From CAILDB01 sp049695975 (GTDB lineage: Bacteria; Patescibacteriota; Minisyncoccia; Phycocordibacterales; GWA1-40-21): a stretch of DNA of 64,000 nucleotides. Location: the NCBI GenBank assembly GCA_049695975.1, contig JBAVTE010000012.1:62001-126000 (forward strand). Direction: 5' to 3'. The translations under genes and the position numbers were made by a program. The notes under the pieces are model-generated. The model worked only from the letters and a program-made list of their open reading frames with translations. It ran no database searches and was not told where the DNA came from. Within the stretch, counting starts at the first letter, position 1. Every line of letters starts with the position of its first letter. Below are positions 24,719 through 33,808 of the stretch, piece by piece.

Positions 24719-25177
24719 CTATAATCTACTTTCTCCTATTATCCTGCCTAGAGGTTTTTCTTCTTTTGACACTGGGTTCAATGACTCTTTTATATTTAAA
24801 CTCCATGTCAAATCTTTTAATTTACTGTCGGAAAGCTTTGGCATATATATAGACTTTTGGGTATTATTTTCCGAAATGGTATGTTCTGGTTTTTTATCTG
24901 CCTTTTTCCAAATATATAGCCGACTGTTTGTAAAATAATTGAATGCATACTGAATCATAAATATAAGAGGTCTGTTGTTTACAGAATAAAAAGCGAGGAG
25001 TAAGCCGGCTATTGCCACAGCAAGAGCGATGGGGATGGATAATATTTTGAAAGGAATAAAATAATATACCGAAAAAGCAAGACCCACACCTCCACCGATA
25101 TAAATAAACTGTTTGAAGGTCAATGGTCCAAATATTTTGTCTTCTATATCAATAAATTGTGGTGTTTGAAATTGCAT
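24719..25177 (-). CDS. PrgI/VirB3-like membrane protein
   Basis: This 152-residue protein begins FQTPQFIDIEDKIFGPLTFKQFIYIGG, the typical PrgI family opening (I.EDKI.GPLTxRQF). Two adjacent hydrophobic helices follow (about 24-45 and 48-68), then a cytoplasmic tail. PrgI proteins take the VirB3 place in Gram-positive-type T4SS and lie next to VirB4, as here. The gene is 1 nt from its upstream neighbour, so the two are tightly co-transcribed. Confidence 0.78.
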   Translation of the reverse strand: MQFQTPQFIDIEDKIFGPLTFKQFIYIGGGVGLAFSVYYFIPFKILSIPIALAVAIAGLLLAFYSVNNRPLIFMIQYAFNYFTNSRLYIWKKADKKPEHTISENNTQKSIYMPKLSDSKLKDLTWSLNIKESLNPVSKEEKPLGRIIGESRL

Positions 25178-25178
25178 T

Positions 25179-25919
25179 TTATTCTATTGGTTCTCTATAG
25201 GGGTCTTTTTTGGGCTCTGGTTTCAGAGGGATTTTACTGGTTTCCTCTATCACTACCCTTTCTTTCGGCATACTAGTCATGCCCCCCATCTTCTCCACTA
25301 TTACATCCTCTACTTTTTTCTCTGGATTGTCTGAAAGTGAATTTGTTGCAAGAAGTATGGGTTTCGGATTTGGTGAAATTTGTTTTGTCTCAGAAATATA
25401 ATTGTTCATAGGTGTTTGTATTTCTACTCCCTCACCCATATCTTCTATCTCTTTTGTTTTTTCCCCACTATTTGAATTGAGTGAGCTAAAATAAATAGAT
25501 CCTTCTTTTTTGTGTATTTCGCTTGGATTTTCTATGCCCTCCAATATCGTCGCCCTTGTCATTTCTGGCTCTTCCAACAAATTTTCCTCGCCCGTTTCTT
25601 CATTCATCTTCTGAAGTGACTCTCTTATTTTTTTGAAAATCAAATCATCTACATCCATAGCTATTGTATTTGCGACTCTTTCATCTACCTCCATATTTGT
25701 CATCAGATTTTTCTTGTAGTCAGCAAGTGATTCAAGCCCCACCATGACGAGCGTCGTCTCGGTCTCAAGCTTCCCTGCTTGGTCTATCAGTAATTTATTT
25801 TTCTTTGTGACCTGATCCAGCGCCGTGCTGTAATCCACCGAAAAAACCGCATCTTTCACATCCTGTGGAAGCGTCTTCATTTGCTCATCTATTGCATTTT
25901 GTAATTGTGTGTCATTCAT
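25179..25919 (-). CDS. secretion-operon protein, paralogue of the next upstream gene
   Basis: This 246-residue soluble protein has an N-terminal domain (about 1-110) clearly related to that of the gene at 25928-26401. Shared positions include EQMKxLPQDVxxxxxSVDY, KLExET, GLExxxDYxxNL and SLQKMxE. The second half (about 115-246) is low-complexity, rich in Glu, Pro and Ser, and unique to this copy. There is no signal peptide or membrane span, so it is cytoplasmic. No function is known to me; the duplication inside the operon argues for a paired or ring-forming role. Confidence 0.7.
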   Translation of the reverse strand: MNDTQLQNAIDEQMKTLPQDVKDAVFSVDYSTALDQVTKKNKLLIDQAGKLETETTLVMVGLESLADYKKNLMTNMEVDERVANTIAMDVDDLIFKKIRESLQKMNEETGEENLLEEPEMTRATILEGIENPSEIHKKEGSIYFSSLNSNSGEKTKEIEDMGEGVEIQTPMNNYISETKQISPNPKPILLATNSLSDNPEKKVEDVIVEKMGGMTSMPKERVVIEETSKIPLKPEPKKDPYREPIE

Positions 25920-25927
25920 AATTTATA

Positions 25928-26401
25928 TTATTTTGTTGCTATCTCAGCCAATCTTTCCTTTATACTTTTTCCACCTACTTTAATCCTTATCGCTGTTACT
26001 ATTTCGCTGTTTGGCTTTTGTAACATATAATTATTTTTTACCAATGTATTTGAAATATCACTAACCGATAACATGTCCTCATCCATTTTCTGTAAGGATT
26101 GAAGAATCCTCCTAAAAATATTTTCGTTTACATCCGTCGCTATTTCTTGGGCCTGAATTAAAAATATATCGAGATTTTTTTCAAGATTAGCAACATAGTC
26201 AGAAATAGGTTCAAGACCAAGCAAAACAAAAGAGGTTTCCATTTCAAGTTTTTCAGTCAATTCAGCAGATAACTTTTGTCTTTCAGATATCTCTCCAAGT
26301 TTTTTTCCATAATCAACAGAAAGGATAAATTCCCGTACATCTTGTGGAAGTTTTTTCATCTGTTCTGCTACTATTTCTTGTGTCGTTTTTTCTTTTTGCA
26401 T
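25928..26401 (-). CDS. secretion-operon protein, short paralogue
   Basis: This 157-residue helical protein shares its whole length with the N-terminal domain of the adjacent 25179-25919 product (for example QMKKLPQDVREFILSVDYGK and SLQKMDEDM). It lies between the VirB6-like gene (12-nt gap upstream) and its paralogue (8-nt gap). It is probably cytoplasmic. The family is unrecognised. The pair presumably arose by tandem duplication followed by addition of the Pro/Glu-rich tail to the downstream copy. Confidence 0.7.
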   Translation of the reverse strand: MQKEKTTQEIVAEQMKKLPQDVREFILSVDYGKKLGEISERQKLSAELTEKLEMETSFVLLGLEPISDYVANLEKNLDIFLIQAQEIATDVNENIFRRILQSLQKMDEDMLSVSDISNTLVKNNYMLQKPNSEIVTAIRIKVGGKSIKERLAEIATK

Positions 26402-26413
26402 ATTTAATATTTT

Positions 26414-28786
26414 TTATTTTGATTCGTGTTGAGTTTCCATACCTTCTGCTAATTTAGCTGCTCTTGCCATAGAGGTCCATTTTCCAGTCCTACCCTCTCT
26501 AACTGAATCTGCATAATTTCTAGCTTTATTTACTACATCTAGTTGTGCTTTTTCAGGGGCAGTTATTACAGATGGATCATTTTCTACCTTCTTTTCCGCC
26601 TTTGTTTTTATGGCTTTCATTTGATCATCTAGGGCAGCTATTTCACCAGCATATTTCTTCTTAAGCTCCTCTTGAATTTCCTTTACTTTTTTATCTTTTG
26701 TTCTAGCTGCGTCGTTGTAAATTCTCTTTGCTTCAGAGAGTGCTTTTTTGTGCTCAGCTTTTTGTACAGTGGTACCCGTAGCCATAATACTAGCTGATCT
26801 TGTTTCCAGATCCTCTTTTTCTGTCTTTGCATCTGCAAAAGCAGCCTGTTCGTTTACAAGATCTTTATGATTGTCTCTGACTCTTAGGTAGTCAGTTTTC
26901 TGATTTCTTAAATTATTGTAATTAACGTCGCTACCACCGGTATGATAACCAGTAACTGGGTCTATGAAGACTGTGCTACTAATACCAGTAGCAGGGTTTA
27001 CGACAGTCATACCAGCACCATCTAATTGACCTTTTACTACGGTATCTCTAGCCTGTAGAGCAGTATTTGCCGCCAATCTTTGCTTACCAGTAACTGATTT
27101 ATCAAGTTTATTATATATTTCATTTTCTCTTTCCTGTTGTGCTTGTCTAGCTCCTGCAAAACCTGTTTCTTTACCATAAATTCCACTGGTTTTACCCATA
27201 TCCATATTGATACCTGTTTGTTTGCTAAGAACACCAGCTACTTTACGTACAGACTCTACATTTCTAGCATCATATGTGGACTTTGAAGCTTTTTCATATG
27301 TTGCCAATTGCATCCTAGCCCTAATACTTCCACTCGCTGCGTCTGCTCTTAATTTCTCACCTCGGGCACCTTGAAGTTGGCTGTTTGCAAGTCTGCCAAT
27401 TACTTGCCTACCAGCCAAGGCCACTCCACCCGTTGCAACCCCAAGTCCAAATCCTACTACTTTGGATCCCAAGCCGTTTACCATTTGCCCCACACTTCCA
27501 CTGGACTTTTTGGTTATTTCCACAGTTTTCAATATAAGGAAAATTATAATTGAGAAGTTTAGAAGCATTGCAAAACTAGAAGCAGCACCTGTAAATTCGC
27601 CATTACCACTTATCATTGTTGATATGTCAGTTGTACCAAAACCTTTAGCAATTACTAGAGTTATAATTATTAAAAGCAAGAATATAGGAATAATAAAAAG
27701 CTGTGCGGTAAATTCTTTCCACCACCAGTCTGGAGAGAGACTTTCGAGAGCTTTTACTTTTGAAAGCATTGTTTTTACACCCGGTCCTAGAAATCCTAAT
27801 GGAGAAAGAGCTAATAATAAGATTAATGTAACTATTCTTCCTATAAATAAAATACATACAGAGAAAAAAGCAAAAGCTGCAATAGAATAAATTGCAATTT
27901 GTAGTACAAAAAGTATTATTATCCCCAGAATACCAACTGGCTCTGTATTATTGTTTGAACTTATTTTATCCTTTCCTTCGCCAAAAAGCCTTGTCCCTTG
28001 TGTTGATTGTGGTATACCCAAACCATTAGCAAGACCAGCTGTCAGAGATGATTTTGCTTCTCCATTTACCGAGACAACTTGATTGTATAAGGCAGTTGAG
28101 ACAGTATTGCTTGCATCTATTAAAACTCTCGTAAAGAACATACTAAAGTTTATCAAAAGTCCGGATATAACAACTCCGATAATAATTTGTTTTGTAGTAT
28201 TTCCAGCCTTTCCAATTATTTGAGAAATGCCAGCCCATAAAAGCACAAAAACAAAAAATACATTAAAAATATCTCTTACAATTGTCCAAACTTTAAATAT
28301 TCCAGCTCCTATATTTGGATCATCATAATTAAAACCAATAGCTATTCCAAGTGTCCAATCCAATAGCTTGGCAGAAATCACCAGCATCATTCCAGCGATA
28401 GCTCTTACGACTAAAAGTATATAAGCAATCCCCTTGAGGATAATGCCTAAAAGACCAGAGGCAATAAATGCCATGGGGTCTTTCCAAAAACTTATTTGCT
28501 TTTCATTCGCCGCCACCCCCGCGTCATATTTTTCTTTAGTTATGATTTGATTCCTATTATCATAATAGGTTATAACACCAGTTGTCTTGTTTGTCTCTGT
28601 CTGGTATCCATTAGGGGCAGAATAGTATGATATATCACCAGCTGCGACCTCGTTTTTTTGTGTGGAAATAATTAAAGAATCATTTGGGTTCACAATAAAT
28701 TTTATCGGCGTCAAAAAAACCCCTAACACTATAGAAAGTGCAACAAAAAACTTAAATGTATTTGAAGTAAAAAATCTTTTTTTCAT
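26414..28786 (-). CDS. VirB6/TrbL-like polytopic membrane protein
   Basis: This 790-residue protein has an N-terminal signal-like hydrophobic segment, an external stretch (about 40-95), and at least six hydrophobic helices between about 108 and 440 (for example GLLGIILKGIAYILLVVRAI, IVRDIFNVFFVFVLLWAG, IGRIVTLILLLALSPLGFLG). The C-terminal 330 residues are charged, Ala/Lys-rich and coiled-coil-like. The polytopic core plus long cytoplasmic tail next to VirB4 and PrgI genes is the VirB6/TrbL layout. The call rests on topology and context. Confidence 0.72.
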   Translation of the reverse strand: MKKRFFTSNTFKFFVALSIVLGVFLTPIKFIVNPNDSLIISTQKNEVAAGDISYYSAPNGYQTETNKTTGVITYYDNRNQIITKEKYDAGVAANEKQISFWKDPMAFIASGLLGIILKGIAYILLVVRAIAGMMLVISAKLLDWTLGIAIGFNYDDPNIGAGIFKVWTIVRDIFNVFFVFVLLWAGISQIIGKAGNTTKQIIIGVVISGLLINFSMFFTRVLIDASNTVSTALYNQVVSVNGEAKSSLTAGLANGLGIPQSTQGTRLFGEGKDKISSNNNTEPVGILGIIILFVLQIAIYSIAAFAFFSVCILFIGRIVTLILLLALSPLGFLGPGVKTMLSKVKALESLSPDWWWKEFTAQLFIIPIFLLLIIITLVIAKGFGTTDISTMISGNGEFTGAASSFAMLLNFSIIIFLILKTVEITKKSSGSVGQMVNGLGSKVVGFGLGVATGGVALAGRQVIGRLANSQLQGARGEKLRADAASGSIRARMQLATYEKASKSTYDARNVESVRKVAGVLSKQTGINMDMGKTSGIYGKETGFAGARQAQQERENEIYNKLDKSVTGKQRLAANTALQARDTVVKGQLDGAGMTVVNPATGISSTVFIDPVTGYHTGGSDVNYNNLRNQKTDYLRVRDNHKDLVNEQAAFADAKTEKEDLETRSASIMATGTTVQKAEHKKALSEAKRIYNDAARTKDKKVKEIQEELKKKYAGEIAALDDQMKAIKTKAEKKVENDPSVITAPEKAQLDVVNKARNYADSVREGRTGKWTSMARAAKLAEGMETQHESK

Positions 28787-28866
28787 TTTACTTATTTTAC
28801 CTCTTTAATTATACCAAATGTAACTCCTTTTTCCCAATCGTCTCTGACTAAAAACTCTTTTGTCTT

Positions 28867-30543
28867 TTATATTGACTGTAAATATTCTGAAAATGTAGGA
28901 ATTGTAATGGGGCAATTCTCAGTGGAATAATGTGGATATCTGTTTGCTATGTCATAGGCCTGTACATAGATAGATTCAGCCAGACTTACATCCGATGCCT
29001 GCCCCTCTGTATGGAAGGGTGGTGCCCCAAGGTCATTTATTTGCGTGCTAGCACTTAGTGTATTAAGTCTCGAGTCTATTTCTTTAACATTTGTATTACT
29101 ATCTATAATATTTTTATTTAGTTCCTTAAAAATATCCGTTGTGGTTATAAGGTCTAAAACATTTGTTTGTATATCTTTAGCCCTTTGGGTGTTGGTGGTA
29201 GCGTCGCTACTATCTTGATAATTACAACTCATTGCTTCTGTGAAGGTGCTTCTTATGGATTTACTTCCAATATTTAAATAATTTAATATATTATTTTGTA
29301 TATATTGATAGTCAGTTTCTATATTTCTTTGATTTTTGAGTGCGGTTCTAGTACCTGATAGCGGATCGGACGGGTTGGGGTTATTTGGGTTGTTGTTTGT
29401 TGAATTTCCCCCGTTTGATGAGTTATTGTAAGAATTTTGAACCGCTTGCTGAGCTTGTAGGTCTTTGATGGTTTGTTCGTTATCATAGTATTGTTGATCC
29501 TTGTTATTACCAGTAAGAGAACTCATCGTTGATTTTAATTGTTCTGTTGCTAATTCCGTTAATAAATCTACAGATGCAGCGGCTATAATATCGAGCCCAT
29601 CTCCTATCGCTATTTGCATTTCGGTCATTCTTTGTCCAGAGGTACTTCCGAAAAATAATCTGGAGGCAATCAAACTCCCTGGACTTTTAACTTTACAAAC
29701 CGTTTCTACACTTGTGCCTTCTATTGTGTCAGTATTATTATCGCTACCACTTTCTTCATCCATCGTGTTTTTGGTTGTAACAGGTGGTTTATAGAATGGA
29801 CTTCCTACATAAGGCTGACCTTGACTTACAAATTGTTTTTGTGTATTGCCAGTTACTGGGTCTATGGAAATGTTGTAGGTTGTATCTGTGCATTCTCGTA
29901 AAGTTAAGGAACCGCTACCTAGTGACTGTTCTTTGTCAACTTGTCCTTGTTTGTCTTGTCCTATTAAGCTGAGTTGACTATCAAACACTAGGAATGCTCC
30001 TTCAGGAGTGGCATTTGGGTCGGTGACCATAGTGAGGAAAGAATTCCAACCACCACCACCTATGAAATCTCCATTTGCAAAATTGGTGTAGGCATCTTTT
30101 CCATTTTGTAACGCTCCAGATAGGGTACAGTCTACTGTTTGATAAAATTTTCTGTGTTGCAATGCCAGAGAAAGTTTTAGTTGTAGTTGAAATGGTTTAC
30201 ACAAAAAACTGAAAGCCGGATTATTATAAAGAAAGTCACCTATAGCAACATCTGCGACATTTGTAGCGAATCTCTCTGGATCATTAAGAAAAGAAGGATT
30301 TCCTTGGAACCCACTTGAAATCCAATCCGCAATACTTTGGCTCATAAAAATAATCGTTCTTTTTGCGGCGGCTTTAGCAAAAAATACCAAATCAGATTTT
30401 GTTTTTTCCCAAACACTAGCTACTACAGTTACTGGAACGGCCTCTGCTTTTTGGGGTAATAACAAAAAAGAAAAATTCAAAACTATCATTACCGTTATCA
30501 GAATTCCGGATAGCACTTTTTTATTTAAATTGTTTTTTAGCAT
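28867..30543 (-). CDS. secreted secretion-operon protein, unknown function
   Basis: This 558-residue protein has a signal peptide (about 1-36, ending near AEAVPV) and a conserved-looking first domain (ADWISSGFQGNPSFLNDPER, LCKPFQLQLKLSLAL). A low-complexity Asn/Ser/Gly linker (about 375-400) and a C-terminal helical domain follow. Several Cys residues (TVDCTLSG, RECTD, AMSCNYQ) may form disulfides outside. The position, 80 nt before the VirB6-like gene, suggests a T4SS external component, perhaps the functional counterpart of VirB5. That is inference, with no sequence family recognised. Confidence 0.65.
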   Translation of the reverse strand: MLKNNLNKKVLSGILITVMIVLNFSFLLLPQKAEAVPVTVVASVWEKTKSDLVFFAKAAAKRTIIFMSQSIADWISSGFQGNPSFLNDPERFATNVADVAIGDFLYNNPAFSFLCKPFQLQLKLSLALQHRKFYQTVDCTLSGALQNGKDAYTNFANGDFIGGGGWNSFLTMVTDPNATPEGAFLVFDSQLSLIGQDKQGQVDKEQSLGSGSLTLRECTDTTYNISIDPVTGNTQKQFVSQGQPYVGSPFYKPPVTTKNTMDEESGSDNNTDTIEGTSVETVCKVKSPGSLIASRLFFGSTSGQRMTEMQIAIGDGLDIIAAASVDLLTELATEQLKSTMSSLTGNNKDQQYYDNEQTIKDLQAQQAVQNSYNNSSNGGNSTNNNPNNPNPSDPLSGTRTALKNQRNIETDYQYIQNNILNYLNIGSKSIRSTFTEAMSCNYQDSSDATTNTQRAKDIQTNVLDLITTTDIFKELNKNIIDSNTNVKEIDSRLNTLSASTQINDLGAPPFHTEGQASDVSLAESIYVQAYDIANRYPHYSTENCPITIPTFSEYLQSI

Positions 30544-30575
30544 TTTGTCTTTTTGATTATATCAAATATTTAATC

Positions 30576-31559
30576 TTAGCTACTTTTATTCGATATGTAT
30601 AAATTGATATTACTGATTGATCTACTAAAATCTTGTATAACTTTATCGTATTTTTTTGCGGTAGTTAGGGATATTATAGGATTCGTATCTACTGCTTTTA
30701 GATCTTTTGCAAGTAATGACAAACTATATATAGAATTTGCAAGGAGCAAATGACTATCTGCTATTTCTGCTGGAGTTTCTGTATTGATTATTTCTTCCGA
30801 TGTTTTTTGATATAAGGTAATAATTTTGTCTATGCCTGAGAGAATTGCCGGGTCTTCTTTTGTCAAAAAAGTATTAGCAATTGAAATTTCCTTAAATACA
30901 TTATTTTTTATTTCATTGCTATTTATAATTTTATTGATTTTTATTGAATAGTTTGAGATATCTTTTGCTGTCGGATTGTCAATTATTTTTAAATCCGTAC
31001 TTGTATATTTTTGCTCAAGTGGCTTGTCTGGAATATTTGCAACAGAATTTGCTACGAGTTCATTTATTTGGTCAGTTGTTAGTTTTGAGCCATCAGCTGG
31101 CTGTACGGCAATATAATCTGAAAAAAGTGATCTTGAAAATCTTTGAGTTTCGTTTAAACTATTCCATTCTTCCTCATCTTTTGTATTGTTGGCTACGATG
31201 GTCGGGTCAATTTTATCATTTGGTTCTTTGTTTTTTCCTGCAGTATTTGGAACGAGCGGATTTCTGCCTTGAGTGATTTCATCCCCATCGAGCGTTCCAT
31301 CACCATCTGTATCAGGATTCCTCGGATCAGTTTTCCAGAGTGTTTCTTCCCAATCTACTAAATTGTCCTTGTCCGTATCAATTGTTTTGATATCTTTTAT
31401 ATTTTGAATAACAATTTGATTATTATTTAAAAATATAGATGTTTCTTTTTCATTAGTTCCTATAAATTTTATAACAAAAATAATAATGACGAGTGCAATC
31501 GCTGTAGACAAAGAAATAACAAATTTTCTAGAAGGGAGATATGTTTTATCAACTCTCAT
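30576..31559 (-). CDS. membrane-anchored protein with calcium-binding Asp-rich repeat
   Basis: This 327-residue protein has one membrane span (about 11-33) and then a thrombospondin type 3-like or EF-hand-like calcium motif with repeated DxDxDG (DTDKDNLVDWEE and DPRNPDTDGDGTLDGDE, about residues 61-94). A helical external domain follows. It is the first gene of the secretion-like operon, 6 nt downstream of a strong promoter box. A calcium-dependent surface role is plausible, but no enzymatic signature is visible. Confidence 0.72.
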   Translation of the reverse strand: MRVDKTYLPSRKFVISLSTAIALVIIIFVIKFIGTNEKETSIFLNNNQIVIQNIKDIKTIDTDKDNLVDWEETLWKTDPRNPDTDGDGTLDGDEITQGRNPLVPNTAGKNKEPNDKIDPTIVANNTKDEEEWNSLNETQRFSRSLFSDYIAVQPADGSKLTTDQINELVANSVANIPDKPLEQKYTSTDLKIIDNPTAKDISNYSIKINKIINSNEIKNNVFKEISIANTFLTKEDPAILSGIDKIITLYQKTSEEIINTETPAEIADSHLLLANSIYSLSLLAKDLKAVDTNPIISLTTAKKYDKVIQDFSRSISNINLYISNKSS

Positions 31560-31565
31560 CTTTTA

Positions 31566-31619
31566 ATTATATCAATAACACTACTATCTTGCAATTTTTT
31601 CTATGATATCTGATATAAT
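31566..31619. promoter_or_regulatory. divergent promoters sharing one palindromic -35 box
   Basis: TTGCAA at 31589-31594 is its own complement. On the minus strand it is 17 nt from TATAAT (31566-31571), 6 nt before the ATG of the secretion operon. On the plus strand it is 19 nt from TATAAT (31614-31619), upstream of the 31653 gene. One hexamer could therefore serve both directions, making use of the two promoters mutually exclusive. Confidence 0.5.
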
Positions 31620-31652
31620 ATAGAAATAGTAATAAATTTATTAATTTTTTTA

Positions 31653-33635
31653 ATGTTTGATCATATGAAAAAATATTTTTTGGCCCTCGCTATCATCTTT
31701 TCTTTAATCTATAGTGTACCTTTTTTTGCAAAAGCTGTTGAAAAAGAGCTGAGTAATTTGGAGGTTGCAAACTATATTAAAGCTTTGATTGCTGTAGGTG
31801 CAATAACAGAAGATAAAGTTGGTGCAGCAAATATAATCCTTAAACAATTAACTGATACCACAGGAGGTAGTGGTGGTGCTACATCTATTACCCTTCTCTC
31901 TCCGAATAGCGGGGGAAAATTAATGAGAGGGCAGGTTCAAAAAATAAAATGGCAGGATAATCGCAGATTTATAACTACCAATTACTATGATATTTATTTG
32001 GACGAGCTTTGTCTTTATGAAAGTGGCTCTTGTGAGTCAAAAATGATAGCTTCAAAAGTGACGGCAGGTTTATATGATTGGGCTGTGGATGAATATGATG
32101 GTCTATATAAAATAAAAATTTGCGACCACTCTTCTGATACTAATAAACAGTGTAGTCCAAGTAGCAATTTCTTCTATATTTCTTCCCCTACACCATCTTC
32201 TCATTCTGCGAGTGCATTTGTCTCTTGTGTTGCCAATCCTTCAAGAGTTCCTATTGGAGGTTCCGTTAGCTGGTCTGCTGTAATTGACGGAGGTGCGGGT
32301 GGATATAGCTATACATGGTCAGACAATGAAGGATCATCAAATATTGTATCTGGTACTGCAGGACAAACGGTTACGAAAGTTTACAATACGGCCGGTATAA
32401 AGACTGCTACTTTGACGGTCAATGATTCTGCGGGCAATAATGCCTCTGTTAAATGTAATACCAGTGTTTACGATCCGATACAATCTCAGGAAAATTTTGC
32501 TCCTCTTCAGGTTTCGTGTTTTTCTGATGTGACCACTGTCTACCTTGGTCCAAAACATCTCCCGCTTGCAAAAGGCGGAAATATATTTTTTACAGCCAAG
32601 ACTTCTGGGGGAAATGGAGGGTATAATTATTATTGGTCTGATACAGATGGGGATGAAGGATCTGCTGGTTTTAATTTATTAAAGGTATACACAACTCCAG
32701 GAAAGAAAACCATGGTAGTAAAAGTCACTTCTGGCACAGAAACAGTGACAAAAAGTTGTAATTTTAATGTTGTAGATATACCACCTCCACCACTTATTGT
32801 TTCCTGTTCTGGAACTATTTCACCATCTTCTAATAAAACAGTCATATGGGGAGCGAACGCCTCGGGAGGGAGCAAAACATCAGAAGGTAGAGATAATTAT
32901 GGCTATCTTTGGTGGTTACCAAATGCAGAAAATGCTGAGATAACGACAGATAAGTTTATTTCTAAAACTTATACAACTACCGGCAATGTAAATGCAACAT
33001 TAAAAGTTTATTCAGGTGATCAGGTTGGCAACGCTAGCTGTTCTGTAGATATGGATTCGGTGTCGACACCATTGTCAGCCACTTGCTCAGCAAGTCCTAG
33101 CACCATAAACCTAGGGCAGTCCATTACTTGGACAGCGCATCCTGTGGGAGGTGCTGGAGAATATTCATATTCTTGGGGAGATAGTGAAGGGTCCATTGGA
33201 TTAGCTGGACAGTCTGTTTCTAGAACCTACAATTCAGTTGGAGAAAAAGGAGCAGTAGTTCTAATGGCATCAACAAAGGGACCTGTAGGAGGAAATTTAG
33301 CAATAGCGACTTGTTCTGCTCTTGTAAAGGATGTAGATATTCCAGATCCAAATGCTACTTCTCCATTATCCGCAACTTGTTCGCTTGTTGAAAATGAAGT
33401 AAGAAAGACATCGGATATTAGGAATAGTCCAAGATATTTAAATTTGGTGGCATACCCTAAAGGTGGTACGGGAAATTATACTTATAAGTGGATAGAGGAA
33501 GGACATGGTGAGATAGGAAACACTAGTAAATCTGTTCCAATTGAAAAACCTGCTTCTGGCGTTAGAGATTTCATTTTAGAGGTTAACGACGGAACTCAGT
33601 CGACTGAAGCTACCTGTTCTACTCCAGTCGAATAA
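31653..33635 (+). CDS. large secreted protein with PKD/Ig-like repeats
   Basis: This 660-residue protein has a signal peptide ending near FAKAVEKE. An N-terminal helical motif (LSNLEVANYIKALIAVGAIT) is shared with the next protein. A carbohydrate-module-like beta domain and four or five repeats follow, marked by SCSASPSTINLGQSITWTA, YSYSWGDSEG and RTYNSVGEKGA, each of about 90 residues with paired Cys. These resemble PKD/Ig-like surface modules. ATG 31665 (4 codons in) is an equally good start. It should be exported and is divergent from the secretion-like operon. Confidence 0.75.
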   Translation: MFDHMKKYFLALAIIFSLIYSVPFFAKAVEKELSNLEVANYIKALIAVGAITEDKVGAANIILKQLTDTTGGSGGATSITLLSPNSGGKLMRGQVQKIKWQDNRRFITTNYYDIYLDELCLYESGSCESKMIASKVTAGLYDWAVDEYDGLYKIKICDHSSDTNKQCSPSSNFFYISSPTPSSHSASAFVSCVANPSRVPIGGSVSWSAVIDGGAGGYSYTWSDNEGSSNIVSGTAGQTVTKVYNTAGIKTATLTVNDSAGNNASVKCNTSVYDPIQSQENFAPLQVSCFSDVTTVYLGPKHLPLAKGGNIFFTAKTSGGNGGYNYYWSDTDGDEGSAGFNLLKVYTTPGKKTMVVKVTSGTETVTKSCNFNVVDIPPPPLIVSCSGTISPSSNKTVIWGANASGGSKTSEGRDNYGYLWWLPNAENAEITTDKFISKTYTTTGNVNATLKVYSGDQVGNASCSVDMDSVSTPLSATCSASPSTINLGQSITWTAHPVGGAGEYSYSWGDSEGSIGLAGQSVSRTYNSVGEKGAVVLMASTKGPVGGNLAIATCSALVKDVDIPDPNATSPLSATCSLVENEVRKTSDIRNSPRYLNLVAYPKGGTGNYTYKWIEEGHGEIGNTSKSVPIEKPASGVRDFILEVNDGTQSTEATCSTPVE

Positions 33636-33808
33636 AAGGTATTTACCACAGAGTAGGTCTAGCCTCGTGGGGTATTAAACCCTTTGTTTTGCCCTCGCTC
33701 GGATAAAATGTAAAATTGAATTTTCCTTTTGCTATTTGTTTTGTGGAAACAAATAAAATTAAATTATGATATAATAATTTTAATTTATTATTAATTTAAT
33801 TTAATTTT

